Positions 1-11,438 of a stretch of 31,173 nt of DNA are shown one piece after another (position 1 is the stretch's first letter; each line of letters starts with the position of its first letter). Where the stretch lies: the NCBI GenBank assembly GCA_013115145.1, contig JAAPAO010000424.1:1-31173 (forward strand). The letters run 5' to 3'. Origin of the DNA: Perkinsus chesapeaki. Taxonomy: Eukaryota; Perkinsozoa; Perkinsida; Perkinsidae. Under the pieces are notes generated by a model, which worked only from the letters and a program-made list of their open reading frames with translations, was not told the origin of the DNA and did no database searches. The position numbers and the translations under genes are program-made.

Positions 1-765
1 TCACACACCCAAACTCCTTTTTATAAGGCTTATTAATATATTCTTGTGGTTGGTTGCACCGAGACCGTCCACAATTGACTTTAGTTCGCGCTCGCCCAAA
101 AACAATAGACGGGCGATCATACACGTGGTTTATGCCCCTCAGCATGAGCTTTGAATGTGGAAGGCAGCCCACTGCGTGTGGGGCATAATAAAGAGGATCA
201 GGCGGAGTTGACCCGCACTGAGATGCGAATAAGCTCGGTTAATCGTCCGCGTAGTAGGAACGTAACAGGCAGTTGGTGGACTAGTATGATAGTTATACTA
301 ACAACTATATTCATGTACAATAACTGTTATAGTACTACAAATGGTGGATTCGGATACTGACATTGTTACGCACACCACGCAGGCCATGGCGTGCAACCCA
401 GCAAGTTGTGAGTTTAGGCGCAGATTCGCCTCTTAGATCGCAGCGCAGTCTCCGTATTCTTTAATGTTGACAATGGTTGTGGTTAATTATGGCTCACCAA
501 TCGCAGCAAAGTGTGACACCTACTCCCAATAAGCAGGGTGGCTTTTGGGAGAAGAGTAGCAGTATTTAGCGTGAAGTTGATGTTTCTGAAACCCCGGCGA
601 GAACACCAATATCAGTACGGAAGCACATATCCCGTAGATAATATCCACTGTGGGATTGATTAGTGTACATTCAGATCATAGACTCAAACTGTGATTCCAA
701 TCGCACAACGAGCAAATGACCGAACAAGACACACCGTAAGGCTATTGGATAATGAACAGTAGTGA
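1..765. other. Left edge, no gene recognised
   Basis: I see no conserved motif or convincing exon chain on either strand. A 69-codon open frame at 151-360 (plus) begins with TTG, not ATG, and has no recognisable domain. The part next to 766 is presumably the 3' untranslated region of the phosphatase gene. Confidence 0.4.
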
Positions 766-2535
766 TTAGGAAACCCCAATAACACGTAATTTATATACAC
801 CGATAACCGGAGAATGATCGCTCGTATCAACCTCGGGGACTGAGCGGTATTCTTCGGGTAGAAGAGCTTGAGGATATGAAACTGAATGAATCTATTCATA
901 ATGCGCATCGACAAGCCCTTTACCTCGGCACAAAATACGATCACACCAACTAGGGACGCGCTTCGGCGAATACTCCTTGCCACCGGTACCAACAACTTTC
1001 TTATAGGTTGGTTTAAAACTAAGAGGGGGCTCCCACAAAGTACTGGATGGGGTGGACTGACAGCAAAACCACACTGACCTCTGGGTGGAACTAGGCTTGG
1101 CCTGGAACTTACTTGTGACCTGCAAATGAGCTCGTCGGTAGACTCATCAAAGGCAACTTCAGATCGGGCATTCCAATCGCCAAAAGCAAACATCGCCGTC
1201 GATTCAAAACAGTGCATAGAGTTCAGTCTCAAGTTGTCGATAATTCTATAATATCTGACAGCATAAAAACAGATAAATTGAGAGACAAAACCAACTATAC
1301 TCACTGCCGGCGCCGCATCTCGGCACCGCCCTCGCCGGCTGATAGATGTACCGCAACAGCCACCAATGAGGTGTCTCCCAGGACAATACGCATTCCGGCT
1401 GCTCCTTTGTTTCCGGTGTAACCATAAGTACCAGTTTTACATACATCTTGACTAACATAGTCGACATACTTGTGAATATCTTTCCGTACAAAGCATGCGA
1501 GTAGGATACCAACGAGCTCGACGTAGCTAACCAAACGATATCCAGGTAAAGCGCTCTCCCAGATGTCGAGCCATCTATACGTATTATGATTGTCCTTCCA
1601 CAACACATTTACCGGCTTCAGCTCTATTGTCTCTTGTAGACTGATAAAAACTACTTGGGTATCTTCAGGTGGTACCAGGGCCCCTGGAACTTCGCTAGGA
1701 ACTTTCTGAGCGGCGACGTTCCACGTTAGCATCAATATTTTTAAATCTTTCCCAGGTTTCTTTGTAGTGGCCGTTCTTGCCATCAGCTCCTCGGACGCGC
1801 GAGAGCTCACACCGCCCAGCTCATTAAAGTCTATGTCGACATCCCCGTCATCGGGACGATCGCCCCCACTCGATAAGCAAATAGGTTCGCCATATCTCCA
1901 TAGCCAATCGAACCGGAAACTATACTTAGGGCCCGTGTACGAGACTTTAGCTTTCTCAGCAACACTTTGGGCTTGCAGTAACGCGGTCTTAAATGGGCTG
2001 GCATCTACAGAAGATGCATATGGATAAATCTCAAGCCAATCTTCCTTGGCCTCTCGTCTGCCACGAGATGACCAGTAAACATAAAGACCTGATGCATCAT
2101 AGGTAACCGAAACATTCCGCGTAATCGGAATGCATTTCGAGACTTCGGGGCCTGTCACGACCGATGCTTGCTCGAAATCATAGACCAGAAGAGCAGCTTC
2201 TTCTGGTCGAGACCGTGAGCATACAAGTAGCAAGCCCGATCTTGAATATGTCTTTGTGTCTGAGCTTTTAACCTCAGCAATAGTGGCACCAAGCAGCCGT
2301 TCATCCCTTTGGACCTGAGTACACACGGAGATATACAGTACAAGTGCGAATGTGAAGATACGCCTACTTCTGACTCGGCCAGTGGCTTGAGGTAAAGCTC
2401 TCGGTCATCACTCAGCGTTTCGGAAGTTGCCGATATATCTTCTTCATCAGAGACAACCTGCGGAGCAGAAGGGCTTATCGGTGATGTCAAAGGCTCCATA
2501 GAGGAGCCATCGACATAATCGGGGCATGGTTGCAT
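766..2535 (-). CDS. Inositol-polyphosphate 5-phosphatase (INPP5/synaptojanin catalytic family)
   Basis: Removes the 5-phosphate from inositol phosphates or phosphoinositides, probably on the cytosolic face of membranes. Five exons (2535-2368, 2314-1305, 1254-1113, 1056-924, 839-766) join in frame to 508 codons. The catalytic domain shows its motifs in the expected order: LTWNVAAQ, FISLQET, TGNKGAAGMRI, HLSAGEGGAEMRRRQ, FAFGDWNAR, PTYKKVVG, RVPSWCDRIL and TSDHSPVIGVYK. The GDxNxR, PxWCDRIL and SDHxPV blocks that build the active site are all present, so the enzyme looks active. The N-terminal half, about 230 residues, has no domain I can name and lacks a visible SAC or SH2 domain. The start is the first in-frame ATG of the first visible exon. 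A further 5' exon is possible because an acceptor-like TATAG lies just upstream. Confidence 0.88.
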
Positions 2536-2662
2536 CTCAAAATCGCTGATAGGTTCTTCAGAACGCACTATAAAACTCAATAGAGTACAAGTCCAAACAA
2601 CGTATCATACAATATCTATCAAGACTGTTCATCAATAATGCACTTCATAGTATAGGCCATTA

Positions 2663-5482
2663 TTAGTTGAACGTGTCCTTGTCAATAATACCCAATAGTG
2701 ATGCTCCGTTAACATGGGCTGGCATAAAACCACCGTTAAGTGACATACTACTGGTCAGTGTTGGAGGTGGTTCTGACAGACCATCGACATCTATTACAGC
2801 TACTTGCTCTAGACCCAACATAGTGAAGATGAAATGTAGACGAGCAGCAGGAGTATTCGGGCCAACAACGAGCGGAGCCCAATCAATGAGGTCAGCAAGA
2901 GCAGTCCAATCGACTAAAGTATAATCGGGGTCCTCGCCCATCTCATACGACTCGGAGGCCACCAATGCAAGGTCAAGCGCTTTCGCGGTTCCTCTGAGAA
3001 CTGGGCGCCCTCCTTGGTACTGCACCACAGGCACGTAGGGGTCGATTGGGCGATGGTGTCGCATTTGGTCTTTAGGAGGTTGCAGATAGTATCTTGCCAC
3101 TTCGTCCAGTTCACGCATGGTCGTACCACGGAGGCTGGCAACCTTACCAGGCCCCATATGATCCATCATATCCTTAGCAGAAAGAGCGTATTGATCATCC
3201 CTTAGTAGAGCAGGAGTATAAGGAAGTTCACGGAATATAAGCATTACGTCATAAAAGCTGGGCATTAAAGCACCGTTAACTGTATAAGCCACTAGGACCG
3301 CCGTTATGACGGGAACCAACAGAGAAAGATTGTTAGTAAGTTCGAAGACAATCACAGCAGTAGAGATGGTACGAGTGAATCCTCCAGATAGAGCAGCAGC
3401 ACCGACTATAGCATAGGCATTGGCTGGCTTCTCGAAAGAGAACAGCTTGGTCGAGTCGCCAATTGTGAAGGTAACTAGATAATAAAACCTGAGGGACATA
3501 AGAACTAACTAGGTAACAGTTAAGCACACATACCGGCCTAGTAAAGCTCCAGCGAGGAAGGTGGGAGCGAAAACACCAGCTGGTAACGGTAAACATATAA
3601 CAACAGCAATCCCTGAGAAGAGCATGTATGAGCTTTGAAAGAGTAGCGAATGCAGCGGTCTTACCAAGCATCTTAATGATAATGATGAAGAACAAATAAC
3701 GGTCCCAACTTAGAGGTCCTTGGGTGGAGAACAGTTCATTTATGGTCACTTTATCACAGTTGCGCAGCCAGGGGATGTAGAAATCACAAAGTGCCACTAG
3801 CGCAGTAGCAACGGCACAGAAGAGAATCTAGGAGGTCAGCTAAGAGAGGTCCTGCTATTAGGATCACATACCTGTCGGAACCTTGTCGTTTTGAAGCGTT
3901 TAGTGGCATCCAACATCCGGGCTAGGATCCACGCGAAGAGACCGCCTGTTAAACCTGGAAATAGCAAAGTATCTTGAGACGTTATCCGCGGCGGCGTTGT
4001 TACCGGCAACGACTCCTAGCAGGGCGAAGTTAATTAGTTCCCACGATATGTCCCAATTAGGCAGATTATCGATGGGCTGGAATAAATCTATCGTATTAGA
4101 GGCCTGTTAGCAAGGAGAGATAACGCGACTGATGGCAGAGGGGATGTTACCTGGAATAATTTTATTGTGATAGTGCAGCAAAGGACGCAAACCATGCTGG
4201 TCCAGAGATGATGAACAACGAAGAAGGAAGCAGTAACCTCAATGGAGAATAATAAGGCACCAAATGGACAACCAAAGGTAGATACAACACCACAGCATAC
4301 AGCAGCACTTAGGACCTTTGGAGGGGGTAGAACACAGGGGCTCGACTCTACAGAGGTTAACGCGTCTTACCTGCATCCATCGGGTCCTTGATTGCCGACA
4401 CGAGCGAAAGAACGGCAGGCTGGTGAGCATATACGCTAGACAACTAGCAATGTGTACGTAAGGGCCTTCCTTACCAGCCCATAAACCACCTACATGAAGG
4501 GGATGTTACTGACCTCTCACACGTGAATCCAGGCACCTCCCAACACTAAAGTAAGTCCCACGCATTTGGCCACAAACGTCTTAGGCTCAAGTGTGCCAGG
4601 AAGAGACGCCCCGCCCAGGATCGTTTTCACTTGGGGGATTCCTGATCCGATTGCCTAAGGTGCCAACAATGGGAGAAGGACGTAATGTACAGCGATTTAC
4701 CTCAGTCGATAGAAGTTGACAGACGAGGTTGGCTAGGATTACCAACCCTACACTATAGGATATATATGATAGGGGATGGCTGAGCTTGTCGAAGTCCTTA
4801 CAAGGCTCCTCCTCTGCTGTGGCTGCATCGCAGGCGATACTCATACGTACCCCCTTCAACCTAAACAGAGACTATAGAGACTATTAGAGGGCAGATGAAG
4901 GTTACCATTCCTGAGCAACATCCATGCCGTAGCTGATGGCTGCATCGAGAACGGCAAGGAGAGCGAGCAACGTCCAAAACTTAGTATGTAGACGTCGAAG
5001 GAAGCCTCTACGGCTACCAGCTGTCGCTCTTGAGCTCGTCAAGAAGACCTAATAATAGTTCTAGCCAACTATACTATGGGGCTCCTGCATCTACCCTCGG
5101 CTGATCAGGGACATCATCGTACGATGAATAAAAGTCCACAATGTTAAACGCTCGGTGGTAGCTCGTTGCTCGGGACTAAACAGAAGGGCAATTTGACGAC
5201 CAGCGACTATCGAGAGAGTAAGGGCGCGAAAAACCTGCCACCAAAGATTCACCTTCTCGTGCTTACATTTTTCTTCTGTCTCACCAAAGGCAGCTCCATA
5301 TCTCCAGCTGCACCACTGTCCAATGGACCCTCTAGATGTGAATCCACAGATCGTGGAGTGATTGAGTGTCCAGGTCTGCTGTGAGACAGGAGGAAGAATG
5401 GTTGAGGTGACTCTGTCGGCCGCCGTGATTCTATGCTCGAAATCGATGACTGCCGAGCTACCGCACGGGATGACCGATCCAT
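2663..5482 (-). CDS. CLC-type chloride channel with C-terminal CBS pair
   Basis: Membrane chloride channel of the CLC family, about 775 residues in twelve exons. The pore motifs occur in order: GSGIPQVKTIL (about 4660-4615), GKEGPYVHIAS with the gating glutamate (about 4460), FSIEVTASFF (about 4240), PAGVFAPTFLAGALLGR (about 3560) and YAIVGAAALSGGFTRTIS (about 3400). The pore tyrosine is in PSFYDV. Two cytosolic CBS-like segments follow (AKDMMDHM... and ADLIDWAPLVVG...LLGIIDKDTF). The residue after SIE is valine, as in ClC-0/1/2 channels; proton-coupled CLC exchangers have glutamate there. Flanking wording (KTFVAKCVGLTLVLG, PSFYDV...ELPYTPAL) also favours ClC-1/2. I used the ATG giving MDRSSRAVARQ. 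Another in-frame ATG at 5560 adds a hydrophobic stretch, but an acceptor-like TTTTTCCAG separates the two, so the 5' end is uncertain. Confidence 0.92.
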
Positions 5483-5750
5483 CCTGGAAAAAGAAGGCTC
5501 GAGGAGCCCACTAACTGGAATAATCGCACAGATGAGTTTCAGGTAGCCGATAAGTGGCATAGGCAGTATCTCTTCACGGGAGCCTGTGAGGAAAGCAATA
5601 GTTGCTCAAGTACTAACAACTATCAATTCGAATTATCTAAATTAAGTTCAGCGACTTCTTCTTTCCTTCAATTTTCTAGCTGAGAAAACGCAACAGCGTA
5701 ACAGCTTTGAAAGTGGCCAATGATATTAATAACACTACACCGCCGCGCAG

Positions 5751-6077
5751 TTACTCATCACCACTGTAGACGATACATATAGTCCTTTGTGCCGTGACCA
5801 AAGAACTGGTTATATACCCGGAGCAGGACCATGTTCGATACTTGTGGAGAGAATATGGACGGCTTCTCAACAGGATGGTATGGCCGGTATGGTGTTACCT
5901 GGATAAGGGAATGCTCAACCGTCCAGCGGCTTCCGTGGTGTGGCTTACTCCAGCTGCGGCCCTTCTCGAGTCATATAGCATCTGTTCCTGTGCTTCCGAT
6001 ATCTCCCTAGTTGCCATCGTTACGGCAACAGAGGCACACGCTATTCCCGTCGCCCAAGGGACGAAAGCAAAAACCAT
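5751..6077 (-). CDS. Possible small membrane protein, two exons
   Basis: Not recognised. A 60-codon ATG frame (MVFAFVPWATGIACASVAV...) has one hydrophobic segment at its start. It then reads into a donor (AG|GTAACACC at about 5898), and an acceptor at about 5806 (TATAACCAG) restores the frame to a TAA, giving 77 residues. The implied intron of about 93 nt is longer than most here, and there is no homology I know. The opposite strand is also open (5794-6117), so this could be chance. It lies between the CLC gene and the GRP170 gene, same strand as both. Confidence 0.3.
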
Positions 6078-6396
6078 TATCTTATACCAGATTACAGCAA
6101 GAAAAAATCTACCGTGAAATCCAACCTTCCTCGCGACCACTGTCGAAGACTCTACCTTCAGAACTGGGCACGCAACACAAAGAGAGGTCAAGCCTCCAAG
6201 GACAACTTGAAGGGGCTAAACGTAAAAAGTAAATGCTTGCCAAAAGGAGGCAAAGATACTTCAATGGTTATACACACTCTACAAGTGTTGAGAAAACACG
6301 TAAATAGAAAAATGTGACGGCAGGCAGAGCCATGGAAATGTATCAATCGTGAAAGTGGAGGCGAGGCTCGAGAGGAACACTCATTCATCGTAACAT
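6078..6396. other. Spacer between GRP170 gene and the possible small gene
   Basis: No conserved motif. It should hold the 3' untranslated region of the GRP170-like gene. Open frames here on both strands lack any recognisable feature. Confidence 0.4.
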
Positions 6397-9300
6397 TTAG
6401 AGCTCGGGCGAGAGTCTGTCGTCCAGAGAAGGTCCACCACTCGACTCCAAGACAGCATGTCCAACTTTAGGGATATCGTGCATCTCCGAGTAGAAGGCCG
6501 GGGCTTTGAGACCCTGGTTGGGAACGGAGGCGGCAGACCCATCTCCTAGCTCTCGCTCAACTTCAGGTGAAGCTATGGTGACTGATGGCTGCTGCTGCTG
6601 CCATTCTGCATTCTCCGCAACGTTGGCCGATTTGGAAGATTCTTCTTCCATGTTTACACCCATGGTTCGAGCTATTCCTTCTATTAAACTCGTTACTCGA
6701 TGGATCTTGCTGTGGGCAGCCTAACAGCAAACTTGTATAACAACGATATGCCGTAGGAGATGGTACACACCTCCTTGGTATTAGCAGGTGGCTCCTTCAA
6801 GCTTTGTCCTTCCTGCTTAGTGGAGACCTCCTTCCACCAATTTTGGACCTTAAGCAGAACCGACCTCGCTCGCGAAGAGTGCTACTCCGGACCTTACACT
6901 ATCCAAAAGATTCCTGGCCTTCTCCTTCTTATCGGCCTCGTCATTATCCACACTTCTATGGGCTTCTATTCGACCAACCAGGGCGCGTAACTAAGCCACT
7001 AGTTGGATTAGCGTCAAGGAGGCCATGATGCTACCCGTTGGAGTTGAGATTCCGTCCAGTTCTTGGTCTGGGTTCGATACTCCAGCTCCCTCCCTTTATC
7101 CAACACCGGCGATAACGCGTTATCAAGAGCTCTGAGACACAAAATTATACTGGTGGCCGCCACTCGGTATGGCTAAAAGGATAGGAGTACATCACAACCT
7201 CATGTGAGTTAATATCAAACAAAGACAAAGAAGTAAATGTATCGATCCTTAAAACTAGTAAGTTTCCTCGATCCTACTTTACGCACCACTATGGTGACCT
7301 CAGATAAACCTGCCCCACCCTACTCTGTCTGCGACAGTATATCTTCAGCTGTAGCTTTACTGCCTTTGTCCACTACTTCCTCGGTATCGGCCAACACAGC
7401 ACGGATATGCTCCATCTCATCATCAGTTGCAACAAGAGTATAGATTTCCGAATCTGCGTAATAACGTCAAGTGAACTATGTGGCCTACTCAGTGAGTAGT
7501 ACTCACCAAGGGTGTCTCGGCTTGCATACATCTTAGACTCCAACCGATTAAGGGCCTCAAGGAGAGTGTTGGCATCCTAAAACATGTGGGCAATTCACAG
7601 GCGAATTTCTTCGACTCACTTGATCCCGGCGGTCCCAGGCATCTATGAGCAGTTTGGCCCCCTCGAGCTCGGCTGCTTTCATTGGTGCTGGCGACATCTC
7701 TCCATAGTCCAGATGTGTGACCTGACCGAGCAGGCGTCATCGACCCCGACACGTAGACCTTCCCACCTCCACTTGTGCAGCTGTCCCTCCTGCAAGAGAT
7801 ACTATCCCTTCAGCATCCGACTTCACTACGATATCGAGAGCGACCGCGCTATGAAGCGACGTTACAGAGTATCTGGCGGACGGCGGCGGCGGCATGGGCT
7901 TAAGAAGGGGCAGCGTGCACTCACCGCTCGATAGCTCTTCTAGTTCCATCAGGTCCATCCTCGTAGAGGTTAATGATACCTCGCCCTCCACTGGGGACTG
8001 ACACTCGCACTTCTCGACGAGTGGAGAGTGGCTCCCCGGCCTTAATAACAACAACACGCTCACCTGAAGAACGAGTTACCCTCCAAATCTCTACGGTCTA
8101 CGTGTTACTGGAGCCTTCTTCCCATCCAATAGTATAAGTTCTGTGGTGAGCGTCTGTAAGCCATATTCGTTTATTGCCTTTCAGACTGGGATCTCGCTCG
8201 ATAAGGGAGTGGTTCGATGCACACACTGCAGCCCCCTTGCTTGGGGCATCATCACCGTCTAGATGCCTACCCAGCGGAATCTTCTGTCCCGATGAGCTGT
8301 ACACCTAATCGCCAAGTGAAGTACTTTACCACAGCACCTCGGCGTTGACAAGGCTTACCTGCGCCTCGATGTGCTGCTGAACCGAGGGTATTCTACAGCC
8401 TCCTCCGATGAGCTCAATGCCCTCGACATCCTCCCAAGTCATCCTTCCAGTTAGATCGTCTATCCTCTTGGTAATACCCTTTATTATCTCCTCAAACCCA
8501 TCTCGCGTAACCTTCATAGAGAAGTCCTCCCCATTGTAGAGGGATTCAACTCGCATCATGATCTCGTGACTAGCACTTAGAGTGCTCCTAACTGAAGCAG
8601 CTTGAATCTCCAAACGCGCTTTCGCTTTATCTCGAGCTGCGCCCATAGGAATCTCCCCATGAAGCTCCTCGAACCTCCGAAGAGCTTCCAGCACCAGCAA
8701 CCGGTCCATATACACTGTCCCCACCTCGTCATCAAACACACAGGGGCCGATGAGCTTAACGTCCGCTATGGTCTTTCTACTGCTCCTGAGCTGGCCTCGA
8801 GTGTCTTGCCTTGTATACTTAACTTTGCACATTTCCATATGCCCGGCACCAACATCAATTATAACTTCAGTTGATGCCTGCCGATCAGATGCAATGAAGT
8901 CCTGGGATCGCACCACTGCCGCAGCCACTGATTCGGTCACGAGGCCGTCAACTCTCATACCAGCCAATTCTGCCGCATGCAAAATGGCGCGTCTTTGCCG
9001 CTGGTCGGCCGACGCTGGTACCGTAAAAACGACTGGCCTTGGATGCCTCGACAGCCACAGCTTGGCGTTTCTCAAAGACTGGGCCACCACAACCTCTGCT
9101 CGAATCACCGTTCCATTGACCACGGCCGGCTTCACGCTGCTTTTGAACTGGGCTTGCTCGGGGCCCCAAAAGACCGTAGACGGTTTCCTCGGGACATCTG
9201 AGAGAGCCTGAGACCCGTAAGCTCTGATGTCATGAGCGAAGCTGACCGCAGTAGGGGTCGAGCGCTCAGAGAGAGCGTTGGTGACAATGTCAGCCCCGTG

Positions 9301-9474
9301 GTCTCCAACAGTGGCAACTTTCAGAGAGTAACTACCAAAGTCGATTCCAGTTGGTAGCTCGGGCTCTTGCTCGAAGGGTAGCCCCAGACTGGTATGAATA
9401 CAAAAGAGATATAGGAGAAGGAAAGGGACTTTTAGATGGTAGGACATATGTGGCCGCCGCCGACGCGAGGCCAT
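6397..9474 (-). CDS. ER-lumenal Hsp70 of the GRP170/HYOU1/Lhs1 class
   Basis: Large ER chaperone and probable nucleotide exchange factor for BiP; about 830 residues in eleven exons by my reading. A signal peptide (KVPFLLLYLFCIHTSLG) is followed by the Hsp70 ATPase: GIDFGSYSLKVATV (phosphate 1), IDVGAGHMEMC (phosphate 2) and ELIGGGCRIPSVQQHIEA (adenosine). The next exon reads LGRHLDGDDAPSKGAAVCAS, wording typical of the Hsp110/GRP170 branch. Then come the substrate-binding beta region (KAGEPLSTRREVRVS) and the alpha-helical region (AKLLIDAWDRRDQ, DANTLLEALNRLESKMY, KGRELEYRT). The protein ends in a Glu/Pro-rich tail and the terminal residues SPEL, which may stand in for a KDEL-type retention signal. 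I placed the start at MASRRRRPHMSYHLK; the ATG at 9447 works equally well. One intron near 7100-7350 is about 250 nt and its donor is ambiguous. Only 62 bp separate it from the stop of the next gene upstream. Confidence 0.9.
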
Positions 9475-9536
9475 ACAGTATGATAACTGATAATAGTAGT
9501 AGAGAGGCCCAACGCAACAAGAGGAGGATTCTAACA

Positions 9537-11438
9537 TCACATGATTGCACAGCAACGTTTATGAGCAGCAGCGGCAGTGCTAGCCTTAGGCTGAGCTCGG
9601 GGGCGAAGTGGTGGCGGCTGCTTATCCAGCCGAGGGGCATGTGGGGGAGTAGCCTGAGGCTTTTCGGGAGAGGGATCTCTACTAGGCTCTAAGACTGCTG
9701 GGTCATTCTTATTGTTTGACCCCTGACGCACTGATTTCCTATATTCATAGGGCACCTCAACGTCCGAGTATTCTATAGGAGGCAGGCCCACTTCGAGATG
9801 GATATCAGATGATAACACAGAACTGTCTGCCTCATCCGCGTTATTAGCCAATAAAGGGGCAGGGGCATCGCTGAAATGGCTGGGACACATCGACACAGCG
9901 TCGTATTCGTCATCATCAAACTGAATGGCATCCGGACCATCGCTAGAGGTGTCAGAATACGAATGATAGACATTCTCCTCCACTGGCGATGATGAGGGTC
10001 CCGGCTTTGCGCTCACGGTCCTGACTCCACCCGAGTTCGATTCCCCGTCACGGCTAGTTGAGCTACTCGTCAAGTCGTACTCCCCATGAGAGCTCAGCAA
10101 GTGCTCCTTGCCACTACTGGGGTGCTGTGAATCAGTAACAAAACTAGAAGCGATGCTTTTATCCATCCGTCCTTCATGCGTAACATTTGCTACCGGAGCA
10201 CCACTAGCACGGATGAGCAGGCCCCCACCCAGGGTCGATGGTCTATCCCTACCGCGGGAATTAAGCTGTCCTGCACTACCTACTGACTCGGGAAGGGAAC
10301 TGAGGACACTAACACGGGGAGAGCCATCACCGAAAGGATCCTCTTCCAACTGTAGGTTGGGATGCACCTTATCGATAGAATCGTCGTATTCACTACAGAC
10401 CAACGGATGACCTCCCTCAGAGGGATCGGAAGGCTCCGAATAGCCCACAGATGCCCCCGCCTGCCTTCCCTGAACTCTAGGAAGCTGCTCCCCCCGCTCC
10501 TCAGCCTCTTCCTTCCACATCCTGGCGGCCTGATCAACACTCGTTACCCTACCTTCCGCGAGAAGCCTCCTGTACCTTATCCCGTTCCCTTTGAAGCTCC
10601 TTTTCCATAGCCTTCAACCTTGCCTCTAGCTGCCGCTCTCTCATCTCGGCAGTAGCTGATCTGTGCACTAGCTTTGCCACTAATGTATCAATATCCTCAT
10701 CCAGTACTCCACCACAACCACCAGCTGCTGCTGCTGATGCCTTCCCCTCGCCACTTTCCCCAGTACTCTCCCCAGTAGGGTCTCCATGCACTGCTGCCGT
10801 CTCTGAGTCCTTCACAACTGCATCACCCTCACTACATCCAGCAGAGCCCGCTCCACCCGACAACACTGTGCCGCTTTCAGCAGCTCCAAGTGGTCGAAAG
10901 TCCAAACTTTGCCGAGCCCGAGAGATATCAGCCCAACTCATCCGAGCCACTCGCTCGGGGTTGAAGAGGTCCGGCACGACGACCCCAACGTCCATGAATA
11001 CAACAAACCTGTCCTTATACCTTCCCTCCCGCCAAGCCAACCAACACAACACCACAGCAGCAGCAGCACTTGGATAAAAATGAAACATTTAGAATTGGTT
11101 TGGTATTGACTGCTAATTCATACCGCCTTTCCCGGCGCCTTGGCTGATGGCTCCTCCTCAACTGCCTTGGCCAGGGCCTGCATAATAGCCTCGAGATCTG
11201 TCGCCTCCTGCTCGTCATCTGATGTCCTAAAGCAACAGCAAGTCCTCAGAGCTAGTTGGGTCAGGGCGTACCCTTCGGCATGGGTACGGTAATAGATCAT
11301 ATCGGAGAACTCTACAACGCAGTCTAGCTCATTAAACTGTATTAAGTAGGCGTTAGATGCCGACTGCCCCAGTACACTACCATCAACAGCCTGAAGTGGG
11401 GTAAGACGATTCACAGGTTCGAACCCCGGCAAGGGCAT
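9537..11438 (-). CDS. Coiled-coil, acidic/Ser-rich protein with C-terminal CaaX box
   Basis: Family not recognised. The first exon (11438-about 11118) encodes a compact folded-looking region (NAYLIQFNELDCVVEFSDMI...) ending in an acidic helix. The second (to about 10597) encodes a short domain (VVFMDVGVVVPDLFNPERVA), a Gly/Ser/Ala linker and a coiled coil (EMRERQLEARLKAMEKELQR). A likely 46-nt intron (donor after ERDK, acceptor GATCAG) joins it in phase to the last exon, which continues the coil (MWKEEAEERGEQLP), then about 280 residues rich in Ser, Asp and Pro. The last residues, HKRCCAIM, are a textbook CaaX motif (Cys-Ala-Ile-Met, favoured by farnesyltransferase), with a basic pair and an extra cysteine before it, so membrane attachment by lipid is likely. 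The splice between 11120 and 10990, around a CTG run, is unresolved. The ATG directly abuts the PEX3 stop. Confidence 0.62.

Noticed and set aside
11416-11435. tRNA-like B box (GGTTCGAACCCC) suggesting a tRNA gene
   Set aside because: The T-arm stem does not pair, no A box or acceptor stem fits on either strand, and the bases lie in the coding start of the CaaX protein (LPGFEPVNR).
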